Numbered from the stretch's first letter, positions 1-8,832 are shown. The stretch is 64,000 nucleotides of DNA from Gracilibacillus sp. YIM 98692 (GCF_010993965.1 NZ_WIXM01000005.1:1-64000); one strand, 5' to 3'. Program-made: numbers and translations. Notes: a model not told the origin generated them from the sequence alone.

Positions 1-13
1 TAAATTAAGTATA

Positions 14-75
14 CAAAAAAACCCCCTATAAAGTAGTCCTTTTTTCAAAGTGTCTACTCTATAGGGTGCATTTTA
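14..75. terminator. Bidirectional terminator-like hairpin at left edge
   Basis: CCCTATAAAGTAG (24-36) pairs with CTACTCTATAGGG (54-66) with one mismatch. An A-run lies on the left (15-21) and a short T-run on the right, so it could stop transcription in both directions. It probably closes a gene left of the window; no coding region is visible between it and 535. Confidence 0.55.
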
Positions 76-128
76 AATGATGCGGTCTTTTTTTCATTAT
101 AGAAAGCAAGAATAAGTAAGTTATCATT

Positions 129-204
129 GAGCATGAGAGCACATCATATACATTTGCACTCTCACCATCTCTTCCTATGTGTAAGCAAAATTCGATAAGA
201 GAGT
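129..204. repeat. Degenerate phased GAGAGC/GCACTC word cluster
   Basis: GAGAGC at 135, GCACTC at 156 and GAGAGT at 199 sit about 21 or 43 bp apart. This looks like a decayed relative of the clearer arrays at 7607-7715 and 23104-23210. The rest of the gene-free stretch up to 376 shows nothing else I recognise. Confidence 0.3.
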
Positions 205-376
205 CGGATACGGATTTTAGTGATTGATTGTAGGGGGTGTGTGGTTATTGGTGGATTTGTTGTGATTCGAGGCATGAGGCTGGATCTTTACCGAAGAAAA
301 TGAATAAAATGCAAAAAAAAGTAAATTTATTTTGGGATCTGTATTGCACTTTCCAGTCTAATCCTATAAAATTGAG

Positions 377-406
377 TTGATAAGTCGGAATTAAAATTCA
401 TAAAAT
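377..406 (+). promoter_or_regulatory. Probable sigma-A promoter of the cysD operon
   Basis: TTGATA (377-382) and TAAAAT (401-406) are separated by 18 bp, about 130 bp before cysD. The segment from about 359 to 393 (TAATCCTAT ... GGAATTA) resembles from memory the sites bound by the cysteine regulator CymR; that part is inference. No S-box or T-box structure was seen in the leader. Confidence 0.45.
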
Positions 407-534
407 AGCATGAGTGTTTTGGAAAATTGTGGAGTACCATGTGTGAGAAATGGTATAATCAAAAATGGATTTATTATTCATGATATGAAAATTAATAGGT
501 TTGAGGTAGTCGTAGGAATGGAGGGGGAAATTTT

Positions 535-1437
535 ATGACACAACAATTGTCACATCTTGATCAACTTGAGGCTGAAGCCATATATATTATTCGCGAAGTA
601 GCGGCAGAATGTGAAAATCCCGTGATGTTATATTCGATCGGGAAAGACAGCTCGGTGATGCTGCATTTAGCATTGAAAGCTTTTTATCCGGAGAAACCGC
701 CGTTTCCTTTCATGCATATTGACACGACATGGAAGTTTAAAGAAATGATAGATTTCCGTGATAGAAGAGCGAAGGAATTAGGCATTGATATGATTGTGCA
801 TACCAATCAAGAAGGAAAGAAACAAGGGATTAACCCATTTGATCATGGGGCGAACTATACGGATATTATGAAGACGCAAGCGTTGAAGCAAGGTTTAGAT
901 AAGTATGGTTTTGATGCGGCGTTTGGCGGCGGTCGTCGTGATGAGGAGAAATCTCGTGCGAAAGAGCGCGTATTCTCTTTCCGTAACCAAAATCATGCAT
1001 GGGATCCGAAAAACCAGAAGCCGGAAATGTGGAAACTCTATAATACTCGTATTCAAAAAGGCGAAAGTATGCGTGTATTCCCATTGTCTAACTGGACGGA
1101 AAAAGATATTTGGCAGTATATCCGCAAAGAAAATATTGAAATTGTGCCATTATATTTTGCCAAAGAACGTCCGGTTGTGGAACGGGAAGGCAATATTGTG
1201 ATGATCGATGATGACCGTATGAAGCTAGAGCCTGGCGAGAAGGTTGTGAACAAGAAAGTTCGCTTCCGTACCCTGGGTTGCTACCCTCTAACTGGTGGTG
1301 TGGAATCCGATGCGGATACGTTGGACGAAATTATCGAAGAAACATTAGGTGCGGTATCGTCGGAGCGTACGAGCCGAGTGATTGACCAAGAAGCGGCTGG
1401 AAGCATGGAACGTCGTAAGAGAGAGGGGTATTTCTAA
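535..1437 (+). CDS. cysD: Sulfate adenylyltransferase small subunit CysD
   Basis: The 300-residue protein matches the usual length of CysD, the ATP-pyrophosphatase subunit that makes adenosine 5'-phosphosulfate (APS) from sulfate and ATP. The PP-loop SIGKDSS lies at residues 34-40, followed by the [15 protein letters not shown] block near 131 and the [11 protein letters not shown] block near the C-terminus. The start is supported by GGAGGGGG 9 bp upstream. The next gene, cysNC, begins two bases after the stop, so the two subunits are almost certainly co-translated. It opens a sulfate assimilation operon of four genes; PAPS reductase and sulfite reductase are not in this window. Confidence 0.96.
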   Translation: MTQQLSHLDQLEAEAIYIIREVAAECENPVMLYSIGKDSSVMLHLALKAFYPEKPPFPFMHIDTTWKFKEMIDFRDRRAKELGIDMIVHTNQEGKKQGINPFDHGANYTDIMKTQALKQGLDKYGFDAAFGGGRRDEEKSRAKERVFSFRNQNHAWDPKNQKPEMWKLYNTRIQKGESMRVFPLSNWTEKDIWQYIRKENIEIVPLYFAKERPVVEREGNIVMIDDDRMKLEPGEKVVNKKVRFRTLGCYPLTGGVESDADTLDEIIEETLGAVSSERTSRVIDQEAAGSMERRKREGYF

Positions 1438-1438
1438 A

Positions 1439-3265
1439 ATGAAGAGTCTATTAAAGTTTATTACATGTGGTAGTGTGGATGATGGAAAATCTACATTAAT
1501 TGGACATATGTTATATGATGCGAAACTATTATTTGCCGATCAAGAAAAAGCGTTGGAACTAGATTCCAAGGTTGGCAGCCGCGGCGGCGAAATCGACTAT
1601 TCGCTTTTGCTTGATGGATTGATGGCAGAGCGTGAACAAGGGATTACGATTGACGTTGCATATCGTTATTTCACAACAGATGACCGTTCGTTTATTGTGG
1701 CCGATACACCTGGTCATGAAGAATACACAAGAAATATGGCTGTAGGGGCATCTTTTGCTGATTTAGCCGTGATTTTAGTAGATGCCACCAAAGGGGTTAT
1801 TACCCAAACGAAACGTCACGCGCGCATTTGTGCGTTGATGGGGATTAACCACATCGTTTTAGCCGTGAATAAAATGGACTTAATCGGCTATGATGAGAAG
1901 CGTTTTGAGGAAATTAAGCAAGACTTTTTACAAATGACATATGGATTGAATGTGAAAAGCATTCAAGTGATCCCTGTCTCCGCGACAGAAGGGGACAACA
2001 TTACCGAAAAGTCTGATAACACCTTATGGTATCAAGGGGAACCGTTATTGCCATACTTAGAAAATATTGATGTCGATGATGACGCGAACCAAGAGCATTT
2101 TGTGATGCCAGTGCAGCGTGTGAGTCGTCCGAATCATACATTCCGTGGTTTCCAAGGACAGGTCGAAGCTGGTCAGCTTTCGGTTGGCGATGAGGTAATT
2201 ACGTTACCGAGTCAAGAAAAAGCGAAGGTCAAAAGCTTGTTGAATACCGATCAAGAAGTCAAGGATGTTAGCGACGGCCAAGCGATCACCGTACAGTTGG
2301 ATAAAGAAGTGGATGTGTCGCGAGGCTGTGTGTTAACGACATCGGAAAACATTCAAGTCACGGATATGTTCACGGCGAATATTCTGTGGATGGATGATAC
2401 CGAATTAGTCGAAGGTCGTAACTATTTAGTCAAAGTCGGTACGAAGTTGCTTCCAGGTACGGTGATGTCGATTAAACATAAGATTGATATCAATACTGGA
2501 AAAGAAGTGCCGGCCGATCGTATTTTCAAAAACGAGTTGGTAGAATGTGATATTTCCCTTTCGGAAAATATGGTGTTCGATAAGTTCGCCAACAACGAAG
2601 CGATAGGCGGTTTGATTTTAATTGACCGTGTGACGAATATGACATCAGCTTGCGGTGTGATCGAGCATGCTTTACGTCGTTCGACCAATGTTGTTTGGCA
2701 AGAGACAGACATTACACGTGACTTCCGTGCGCAGCAAAAAGGGCAAAAGCCTTTAACGTTATGGTTTACGGGACTATCTGGTTCTGGTAAATCCACGTTA
2801 GCCAATGAAGTGGAGAAAAAGCTTGTGGCGACAGGCCATCATACAATGTTGTTAGACGGAGATAATGTACGTCACGGCTTAAACAAAAACTTAGGCTTTA
2901 AAGAAAATGATCGTGTCGAAAATATTCGCCGGATTGCCGAAGTGGCGAAGTTGATGAATGACGCGGGTCTGATTACATTGACTTCGTTTATTTCGCCATA
3001 TGAAGCAGACCGTCAAAATGCGCGAAATGTTGTGGGCGATTCCTTTATTGAAATTTTTGTCAGCACACCATTAGAAGAATGTGAGAAACGAGATGTGAAA
3101 GGTTTATATAAGAAAGCAAGAGCGGGTGAGATTCCGAACTTTACCGGTGTTTCCAGTCCTTATGAAACACCAGGAAACCCAGAAATTGAAGTGGACACGA
3201 GTCAATACAGCCTAGAAGAAGCAACCGACTATGTCGTGAAAGAGATTATGAAATATTTAGATTAA
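1439..3265 (+). CDS. cysNC: Bifunctional sulfate adenylyltransferase GTPase subunit / APS kinase (CysNC)
   Basis: This 608-residue fusion has an N-terminal translation-factor-type GTPase (P-loop GSVDDGKST at 11-19, DTPGHEEY near 90, NKMD near 145) that drives the CysD reaction. A C-terminal APS kinase (P-loop GLSGSGKST from about 444, then DGDNVRHGL) makes PAPS. The ATG at 1439 just follows the cysD stop and gives the expected N-terminus MKSLLKFITCGSVDD; an in-frame ATG at 1382 inside cysD is rejected. Having the kinase suggests a PAPS route, consistent with cysQ downstream. A strong terminator follows at 3275-3315. Confidence 0.96.
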   Translation: MKSLLKFITCGSVDDGKSTLIGHMLYDAKLLFADQEKALELDSKVGSRGGEIDYSLLLDGLMAEREQGITIDVAYRYFTTDDRSFIVADTPGHEEYTRNMAVGASFADLAVILVDATKGVITQTKRHARICALMGINHIVLAVNKMDLIGYDEKRFEEIKQDFLQMTYGLNVKSIQVIPVSATEGDNITEKSDNTLWYQGEPLLPYLENIDVDDDANQEHFVMPVQRVSRPNHTFRGFQGQVEAGQLSVGDEVITLPSQEKAKVKSLLNTDQEVKDVSDGQAITVQLDKEVDVSRGCVLTTSENIQVTDMFTANILWMDDTELVEGRNYLVKVGTKLLPGTVMSIKHKIDINTGKEVPADRIFKNELVECDISLSENMVFDKFANNEAIGGLILIDRVTNMTSACGVIEHALRRSTNVVWQETDITRDFRAQQKGQKPLTLWFTGLSGSGKSTLANEVEKKLVATGHHTMLLDGDNVRHGLNKNLGFKENDRVENIRRIAEVAKLMNDAGLITLTSFISPYEADRQNARNVVGDSFIEIFVSTPLEECEKRDVKGLYKKARAGEIPNFTGVSSPYETPGNPEIEVDTSQYSLEEATDYVVKEIMKYLD

Positions 3266-3274
3266 GAACATGTT

Positions 3275-3315
3275 AGAAAAGCTACTATCAAGGTCAAGGT
3301 AGTAGCTTTTCTTTA
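3275..3315 (+). terminator. Terminator after cysNC
   Basis: AGAAAAGCTACTA (3275-3287) pairs perfectly with TAGTAGCTTTTCT (3300-3312) across a 12-nt loop. The T-rich arm ends the hairpin, so cysDNC probably ends here and the permease gene has its own promoter or depends on read-through. Confidence 0.75.
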
Positions 3316-3339
3316 CATGTTAAGAAAAGTATAAAATTT

Positions 3340-3470
3340 TAGCACGAAGTTACTCGACGTAGTTAAAATTTTAAGGTGCGAAGTACGACGAACAGGACGT
3401 TCTAGTATCGGCGATGGTCACAGGACGTGACCGATATTAGCCGATGCAAGTGCAACTACGTCTCTGACTT
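3340..3470. repeat. Intergenic element with twin AGGAC-loop hairpins
   Basis: GAAC-AGGAC-GTTC (3390-3402) and GGTCAC-AGGAC-GTGACC (3416-3432) are two perfect hairpins with the same AGGAC loop, 28 bp apart. They lie in a GC-richer stretch than the flanks. The region contains no credible gene and looks like a dispersed structured repeat. Confidence 0.5.
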
Positions 3471-3540
3471 CGCCAAAGGCTCGTCAATCGCCGAGTTTTC
3501 TTTACTATTTTGATTGTATGAAGGAAAGGGGTATTTCCCG

Positions 3541-5319
3541 ATGACCCTGGAGATGATTTTTGTATTGGTGATGATTGTTGCCATGTTCGCAGCACTGATT
3601 TTAGAAGTGGCACGTGCTGATATGGTGATTTTTACCGTGTTAGTAGTGTTTGTGACGACTGGGCTTTTAACCACAGAAGAAGCGTTTAGCGGGTTTGCCA
3701 ATGAAGGGATGCTGACGGTTGCCCTATTATTTATCGTCGCAGGAGCCGTGCAAAAGCATGGTGTAATCGAACAATCGATGAAAAAGTGGTTAAATAAAAG
3801 CAAACATGTCACCAACTCGATGCTGCGTTTTTTTCTGCCTGTCTCCTTTGCATCCGCCTTTTTAAATAACACACCGATTGTTGTTACCTTTACCCCGATG
3901 ATTAAAAAATGGTGTGAGGAAAGAGGAATTGCCCCGTCCAAATTTTTAATTCCTTTGTCTTATGTGACGATTTTAGGTGGGACGATTACGGTCATCGGAA
4001 CATCTACAAATCTAGTGGTGCATGGGATGCTCTTGGAAAATGGCTTGGATGGGTTTCATTTATTTCAGTTTGCCATTGTTGGGATCCCATTAGCGATCGT
4101 CGGGATTTTGTATATATTTACAATCGGCTTCAAGCTGCTTCCAGCATATAAAGGATTTCGTGATCGAATCCAAGAAGATACCAGAAAATTTATGGCGGAG
4201 ATGTTTGTCACGCCAGATTTCCCTTACCATCATGCGACGGTAAAAGAAGCTGGCTTAAGAGATCTTAAAGGGTTATATTTGGTCGAAATCATCCGTGAAG
4301 AAGAAAGGATCTCACCAGTTAAGTCTACGACTGTCATCTTGCCAGGAGATCGGCTTATTTTTACAGGGCTTATTTCTACTATTGCTGAGCTGCAAAACAT
4401 TAAAGGGCTTGAATTGGAAACGGGGACGCATTTAGAGTTAGATGATTTAAATAATGGGCATGTACAGCTGATTGAAGCCGTCGTATCACATCAATCGTCG
4501 CTTTTAACCAAATCGATTAAACAATCCCAATTCCGATCCCGATTTGACGCCGGAGTTTTGGCGGTTCACCGTAACAATGAACGGATCAAAAGCAAGATAG
4601 GGGATATTGTCCTCAAGCCAGGAGACATCTTATTGCTTTTAGCAGGTTCCGATTTTGTTAGAAAAAATCAGCAGTCCTCTGACTTTTATGTTGTTTCTTC
4701 CATGGACACTCCGTCCAACTTACAAGAGAATAAGGGGAAGGGCTGGTTTTCCGTCAGTGTGCTGATCTCGATGATTCTCTTGGTGACGTTTGGAGTCTTA
4801 AGCATGTTTAAGGCCATGCTTTTAGCTGTGATTATCTTTTTTGTTACCAAAGTGATTACAGTAGAAGAAGCCAAATCTTATGTCCAGTTTCATGTCTTGT
4901 TGCTGATCGCCAGTGCGTTTGGTGTAGGGGCGGCAATGACGAAAACCGGGTTAGCTTCATGGATAGCGAACGGTTTGTTAGCATTTGGAGAGCCACTCGG
5001 GATTATCGTTATTTTATTTTTACTTTATCTGCTCACTAATATTTTTACTGAGATTATTACCAATAGTGCTGCGGCTGTCTTAATGCTGCCAATTGGGTTG
5101 GAGATGGCCGAGGCTTTACAAGTTGATTATATGGGATTTGCGATTACGATTGCGATTGCTGCTTCGGCAAGCTTTATTACACCGATTGGTTATCAAACCA
5201 ACTTGATTGTATATGGGCCGGGCGGTTATAAATTTAGCGATTATATGAAAATCGGGGCCCCTTTAAGTTTGATCGTGATGACGATTACGGTGATGATTGT
5301 AAATATAGTGTGGTTTTAA
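3541..5319 (+). CDS. SLC13/DASS-type permease with two TrkA-C domains (probable sulfate transporter)
   Basis: The protein has about 592 residues: hydrophobic N- and C-terminal halves, each with repeated membrane segments, flank two cytosolic TrkA-C-like domains (about 205-395; RDLKGLYLVEI and IVLKPGDILLLLAG mark the units). The NNTP motif in the first half and the matching TNSAAA region in the second half are typical of this divalent-anion transporter superfamily. The ATG at 3541 has AAGGAAAGGGG at proper spacing; a start at 3514 lacks one. Sulfate is inferred as the substrate from its place between cysNC and cysQ. Confidence 0.85.
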   Translation: MTLEMIFVLVMIVAMFAALILEVARADMVIFTVLVVFVTTGLLTTEEAFSGFANEGMLTVALLFIVAGAVQKHGVIEQSMKKWLNKSKHVTNSMLRFFLPVSFASAFLNNTPIVVTFTPMIKKWCEERGIAPSKFLIPLSYVTILGGTITVIGTSTNLVVHGMLLENGLDGFHLFQFAIVGIPLAIVGILYIFTIGFKLLPAYKGFRDRIQEDTRKFMAEMFVTPDFPYHHATVKEAGLRDLKGLYLVEIIREEERISPVKSTTVILPGDRLIFTGLISTIAELQNIKGLELETGTHLELDDLNNGHVQLIEAVVSHQSSLLTKSIKQSQFRSRFDAGVLAVHRNNERIKSKIGDIVLKPGDILLLLAGSDFVRKNQQSSDFYVVSSMDTPSNLQENKGKGWFSVSVLISMILLVTFGVLSMFKAMLLAVIIFFVTKVITVEEAKSYVQFHVLLLIASAFGVGAAMTKTGLASWIANGLLAFGEPLGIIVILFLLYLLTNIFTEIITNSAAAVLMLPIGLEMAEALQVDYMGFAITIAIAASASFITPIGYQTNLIVYGPGGYKFSDYMKIGAPLSLIVMTITVMIVNIVWF

Positions 5320-5339
5320 AAAGGAAGGAGTTTGTTGCA

Positions 5340-6125
5340 ATGTTATATGATTTATTTCAAGTATCGTTAAAAGCTGGGGAAGAGATTTTAGATGTTTATG
5401 CGCATGACTTTGATGTTGAGTTCAAAGAGGATGATTCCCCGCTTACCCAAGCCGACCAACGAGCACATCAGGCGATTGTGGCAGGATTGAAAGGTGTCGG
5501 GGGAGAGATTCCTGTTTTGAGTGAGGAAGGAAAAGAGATCGATTATCAAGAACGTAAAGATTGGGATCAATTTTGGCTGGTCGATCCTTTAGATGGAACG
5601 AAGGAGTTTATCAAAAAGAACGGCGAATTTACAGTGAACATTGCTTTGATCGAAGGTAAATATCCAGCTTTAGGTGTTATTTATGCACCGGCATTAGATG
5701 AGTTTTATTTTGGCAGTAAAGAGAAGGGGGCCTTTAAGCTGGTTGATGCTTCGAAAGCGGTAATTGCTAATGAAGAAGATTTGTTGGAAAAGAGCATTCG
5801 CTTGCCAGAAGTGAAGCAGAATGACGTAACCAATGTGGTAGCGAGTCGTTCGCATATGTCGCCAGAAACTGAAGCCTTTATTGAGGAATTAGAGGGCAAA
5901 GTAGAAGTCGTGTCCTCGGGAAGTTCGTTGAAATTTTGTTTAGTAGCGGAAGGAAAAGCCGATTATTATCCTCGATATGCTCCTACAATGGAATGGGACA
6001 CTGGTGCAGGTCAAGCGATTGTGGAAGCTGCAGGTGGTAAAGTCACCAGACATGAAGATGGAGAGCGTTTTTATTACAATCGTGAGGATCTGTTGAATGG
6101 ATGGTTTTTGGTGAGTAAAACATAA
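5340..6125 (+). CDS. cysQ: 3'(2'),5'-bisphosphate nucleotidase CysQ
   Basis: This 261-residue inositol-monophosphatase-fold enzyme should convert PAP, the by-product of PAPS reduction, to AMP. The metal-binding motifs LSEEGKEI, VDPLDGTKEF and EWDTGAGQA are intact. The start at 5340 follows AAGGAAGGAG by about 10 bp; the longer reading from 5310 overlaps the permease and lacks a ribosome site. Its place after an APS kinase and a permease supports a sulfate role rather than inositol recycling. Confidence 0.9.
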   Translation: MLYDLFQVSLKAGEEILDVYAHDFDVEFKEDDSPLTQADQRAHQAIVAGLKGVGGEIPVLSEEGKEIDYQERKDWDQFWLVDPLDGTKEFIKKNGEFTVNIALIEGKYPALGVIYAPALDEFYFGSKEKGAFKLVDASKAVIANEEDLLEKSIRLPEVKQNDVTNVVASRSHMSPETEAFIEELEGKVEVVSSGSSLKFCLVAEGKADYYPRYAPTMEWDTGAGQAIVEAAGGKVTRHEDGERFYYNREDLLNGWFLVSKT

Positions 6126-6143
6126 ATATTAGGTCGGTTTGTG

Positions 6144-6190
6144 CCTGTTAGTTCTGCGGATGAAAAAAGTAGAACTGGCAGGTATTTTAT
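6144..6190 (+). terminator. Terminator after cysQ
   Basis: CCTGTTAGTTCT (6144-6155) pairs with AGAACTGGCAGG (6171-6182), allowing a G-T pair, and is followed by TATTTTATTA. It ends the sulfate operon. Confidence 0.65.
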
Positions 6191-6349
6191 TATGACATAT
6201 TAAGACGCGGGTCTAGTAATTTTGCCCGTGAAACCTCTCTCTAGGATTCTACGAATAATATAAGGTATAATAACATAGTCTTGTTTTGTAAAATGGTCTA
6301 TTAAAGTTATTTAGTTTTATATGTATGTTTACATATGGGAGGGAATCCT

Positions 6350-7090
6350 TTGAAGCAAAATATTTATGACCATCCTGTTTTCTTTAAAGAATACACGTCT
6401 TTACGTAAAAGTAGTGTCACTTATAACGATTTTATCGAACAACCAGCGATAAAATCAGAAATTTCAACACTCCGTGATAAATCTATTTTGGATTTAGGAT
6501 GTGGAACAGGTGAATTTGCAATGTATTGCATGGAGAATGGTGCAGCTAAAGTAGTCGGAGTGGATATTTCCGAAAATATGATAGAACAGGCTAAAAGGGA
6601 AAATCACCATGAGAACATAGAATATATTTGTATGCCAATAGAAGATTTGGCATTAGAAAATCAGAAATTTGATATTATTATAAGCTCCTTGGCCGTTCAT
6701 TATATTGAGGATTATACAAGTCTTGTGGTGAAGGTAAATGATTGGTTAAAACATAATGGAGAATTCATTTTTTCAACAGAGCATCCGATCGTAACTGCTC
6801 GAAAAGAGGGAAATAATTGGGTAAAAGATGAGGATGATCATAAATTACATTGGGCGTTAGATCATTATCAAGAAGAAGGGAAAAGAGAGCAGCATTGGTA
6901 TATTGATGGGGTCGTTAAATACCATAGAACCATTTCGACATTGGTCAATACCCTTATAGAGAATGGATTAGTACTAGAAAAAATAACAGAGCCACAGTCT
7001 ATTCCTGATGGATTAGAGAGAATGCCTAAATTAGTAAATGAAAAACGGAGACCGTCTTTTATTGTGATGAAATCTAGGAAAAATAAGTGA
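6350..7090 (+). CDS. Class I SAM-dependent methyltransferase
   Basis: About 246 residues with a Rossmann-type core: motif I ILDLGCGTGEF, the acidic end of strand 2 (VVGVDIS), and a post-motif II region FDIIISSLAVHYIED. The family methylates small molecules or tRNA; the substrate cannot be told. I prefer the TTG at 6350 because GGGAGGG lies just upstream; an ATG at 6335 overlaps that ribosome site and has none of its own. It appears to be a single-gene unit with a hairpin after it. Confidence 0.8.
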   Translation: MKQNIYDHPVFFKEYTSLRKSSVTYNDFIEQPAIKSEISTLRDKSILDLGCGTGEFAMYCMENGAAKVVGVDISENMIEQAKRENHHENIEYICMPIEDLALENQKFDIIISSLAVHYIEDYTSLVVKVNDWLKHNGEFIFSTEHPIVTARKEGNNWVKDEDDHKLHWALDHYQEEGKREQHWYIDGVVKYHRTISTLVNTLIENGLVLEKITEPQSIPDGLERMPKLVNEKRRPSFIVMKSRKNK

Positions 7091-7110
7091 ATGTTATGCT
7101 TTATGCCGGT

Positions 7111-7148
7111 GCTATTCTGACAAGAAAAGGAGTAGCTCTATTTTTAAT
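7111..7148 (+). terminator. Terminator-like hairpin after the methyltransferase gene
   Basis: GCTATTCT and AGGAGTAGC form a bulged stem followed by TCTATTTTTAA, 25 bp after the stop codon. The stem is imperfect. Confidence 0.45.
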
Positions 7149-7166
7149 AGAATGGTGTAAACTTAC

Positions 7167-7234
7167 GGATAAATCCTTAAAACTTTAGGATAAATCAAAA
7201 TAGTCACGGATAAAATATCAAAACTTCCGGATAA
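7167..7234. repeat. Phased GGATAA word array (four copies, ~20.7 bp period)
   Basis: GGATAA occurs at 7167, 7188, 7208 and 7229, steps of 21, 20 and 21 bp. Text between the words is AT-rich and only loosely similar (AAAACTT or CAAAACTT before some). The step is about two turns of B-DNA. No gene lies here. Confidence 0.55.
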
Positions 7235-7255
7235 CAGGAGGGTACATAGTTGTAT

Positions 7256-7290
7256 AAAAAAAGACTGCAAACTAAGCGTGATGCAGCCTA
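7256..7290 (-). terminator. Minus-strand terminator of the small membrane protein gene
   Basis: Read on the minus strand, GGCTGCA pairs with TGCAGTC (one G-T pair) and is followed by seven Ts (plus positions 7256-7262). Confidence 0.6.
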
Positions 7291-7301
7291 ATGAGATTTC
7301 C

Positions 7302-7508
7302 CTATGAATTTTTATCTTTCATGAACTGTAAATGATTCGAAATATCTCTTAAAATTGCATTCTTTTCTTTTTGTGTTTTCATAAAAGCAACCGCAAACCA
7401 AATGACTAGACCAATCATCACGATCGAAAAAATAAAAGGTAAGATAGCGAACAAACCAAACAAGTTCATCGAATTATTAGCTGACTCTTGCACAACAGTA
7501 TCTGACAT
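7302..7508 (-). CDS. Small single-pass membrane protein, unknown function
   Basis: The 68-residue product starts MSDTVVQ, with GGAGGTGA at ideal spacing; a GTG at 7523 would bury that ribosome site and is rejected. One membrane segment spans about residues 17-41 (LFGLFAILPFIFSIVMI...), followed by a charged tail KTQKEKNAILRDISNHLQ. Its own ribosome site and terminator argue that it is a real gene. I do not recognise a family. Confidence 0.65.
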   Translation of the reverse strand: MSDTVVQESANNSMNLFGLFAILPFIFSIVMIGLVIWFAVAFMKTQKEKNAILRDISNHLQFMKDKNS

Positions 7509-7606
7509 ATGTATCACCTCCACAGTTAATATATTAACAAATATTCCCTTTTATTAATAGCCAATAGTGTACTAACTTATTCTTCCAAGAATGTAATAAT
7601 TAGCAT

Positions 7607-7715
7607 GAGCGCATATTCATCTTTTTCGCGCTTTCCCTTATATCAATGTGCTCTCGTATCTCATTTATGCTCTCTTATCTCCATCAAGTGCTCTCTGATC
7701 AAAATTTACGCTCTT
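7607..7715. repeat. Phased GCTCTC/GCGCTT word array (~20.6 bp period)
   Basis: GAGCGC at 7607 is followed by the reverse-complement-type words GCGCTT (7628), GCTCTC (7650, 7669, 7690) and GCTCTT (7710); steps are 21, 22, 19, 21 and 20 bp. The same word order recurs at 23104-23210. No coding region lies in this gap. Confidence 0.6.
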
Positions 7716-7760
7716 TCCCCATATGTGTGTGTAAGGTGCTAAACCTTCATCTAAAAATAG

Positions 7761-7774
7761 AGAAACGTTTTCAT
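7761..7774. promoter_or_regulatory. LacI-type operator upstream of its regulator gene
   Basis: AGAAACGTTTTCAT contains the near-palindrome GAAACGTTTTC, matching the two sites before the lipoprotein gene at 8925. It lies 31 bp before the regulator start, consistent with autoregulation; a cre reading is also possible. Confidence 0.5.
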
Positions 7775-7804
7775 TTATGGTATGCTTTTATTTGAGGTGA
7801 TACT

Positions 7805-8770
7805 ATGGCAACGATAAAAGATGTTGCGAAGCTAGCGGGTGTAGGAATTAGCACGGCTTCGCGAGTTATTAATAAATCTGGATATGTGAGTGAAAGTACA
7901 AAAACGAAAGTCCAAGATGCTATTAATAAATTAGGATATGTTCCCAATGAAACGGCTAGAGCATTTGTGACCCAAGATAATAAAATTGTGGCACTATTTT
8001 TACCATCGATTCATCACGCTTTTTTCTCTGAACTTGCTTATTATATTGAAGATGAATTGGATAAAAACGGTTACAAGATGCTCTTATGTAACTCTACTGG
8101 CAACATTCAGAAAGAACTGAGCTATATCAGTATGCTTAAGCAGAACAAAGTATCTGGTATTATCGGGATTTCTTATAACGAAATTGAAAATGAAATTCAT
8201 AATTCGATGCCAATTGTGTTGGTAGACCGTCATATTGGATCGATACCTTATGTATCTAGTGATAATTACGGCGGGGGAAAGATCGCTTTTCAAGTATTAA
8301 AGGACACGGGATGTCAGCATCTTGCTTATATTGGATCTTATTCAAACCATGTACTAACTGAAGTAGAAAAACGACAAAAAGGGTTTGAAGATGCAGCAAA
8401 AGAAGATGGAATGGATTATGTCATCTATACAGAAGAAGATCCGATTAAAGATCAAACAGCATTTTTAAAGCGATTTCTAACTCAATATAAAAACGTCGAT
8501 GGGGTTTTTGCTGAGAATGATCTTATGGCATTAGAGCTTTTTGAACTTGCCAAGGAACAAAATATTAAAGTTCCCGAAGAGCTGTCTATTATAGGTTATG
8601 ATGGCATTAAAGTTTATGAAGTGTTAAAATCAAAAATTTCATCGATCAGACAACCAGTAGAAGTAATGGGAAGAAGTTTGGTGGAATTATTAATCAAAAG
8701 AATAAATGGTTCTTATGTAACGCCAGTTATACATCCGGTTGAATTTGTGAAAGGGGAAACAACGCGTTAA
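7805..8770 (+). CDS. LacI family regulator of the fructan locus
   Basis: The 321-residue protein starts with a classic LacI helix-turn-helix (TIKDVAKLAGVGISTASRVIN, residues 3-23, plus hinge helix to about 55). A periplasmic-binding-like sensor domain follows, with IIGYDG near the C-terminus. It sits just upstream of a sugar importer and two GH32 genes in the same direction. Three matching operator-like sites (7761, 8833, 8891) suggest it represses itself and the operon until a fructose-containing sugar binds. The inducer is inferred from the GH32 neighbours. Confidence 0.9.
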   Translation: MATIKDVAKLAGVGISTASRVINKSGYVSESTKTKVQDAINKLGYVPNETARAFVTQDNKIVALFLPSIHHAFFSELAYYIEDELDKNGYKMLLCNSTGNIQKELSYISMLKQNKVSGIIGISYNEIENEIHNSMPIVLVDRHIGSIPYVSSDNYGGGKIAFQVLKDTGCQHLAYIGSYSNHVLTEVEKRQKGFEDAAKEDGMDYVIYTEEDPIKDQTAFLKRFLTQYKNVDGVFAENDLMALELFELAKEQNIKVPEELSIIGYDGIKVYEVLKSKISSIRQPVEVMGRSLVELLIKRINGSYVTPVIHPVEFVKGETTR

Positions 8771-8792
8771 GGGAAAAATATTAAAATATGGA

Positions 8793-8821
8793 TTGACAAT
8801 ACGAAGGGGATTATATATACT
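8793..8821 (+). promoter_or_regulatory. Sigma-A promoter of the fructan importer operon
   Basis: TTGACA (8793-8798) and TATACT (8816-8821) are 17 bp apart. The first operator (8833) begins right after the expected start point. Confidence 0.7.
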
Positions 8822-8832
8822 AAACTCAAAGA

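Noticed and set aside
407-534. S-box or T-box riboswitch in the cysD leader
   Set aside because: No conserved core (such as the T-box GGTGG tract or S-box AGAG-GGAGGGA block) was found.
3456-3941. 161-codon minus-strand frame
   Set aside because: Antisense to the SLC13 permease gene; low-complexity Thr/Ile/Asn composition and no ribosome site.
7607-7715. CRISPR array
   Set aside because: The regularly spaced words are only 6 bp with ~14 bp between them, and no cas gene is present.
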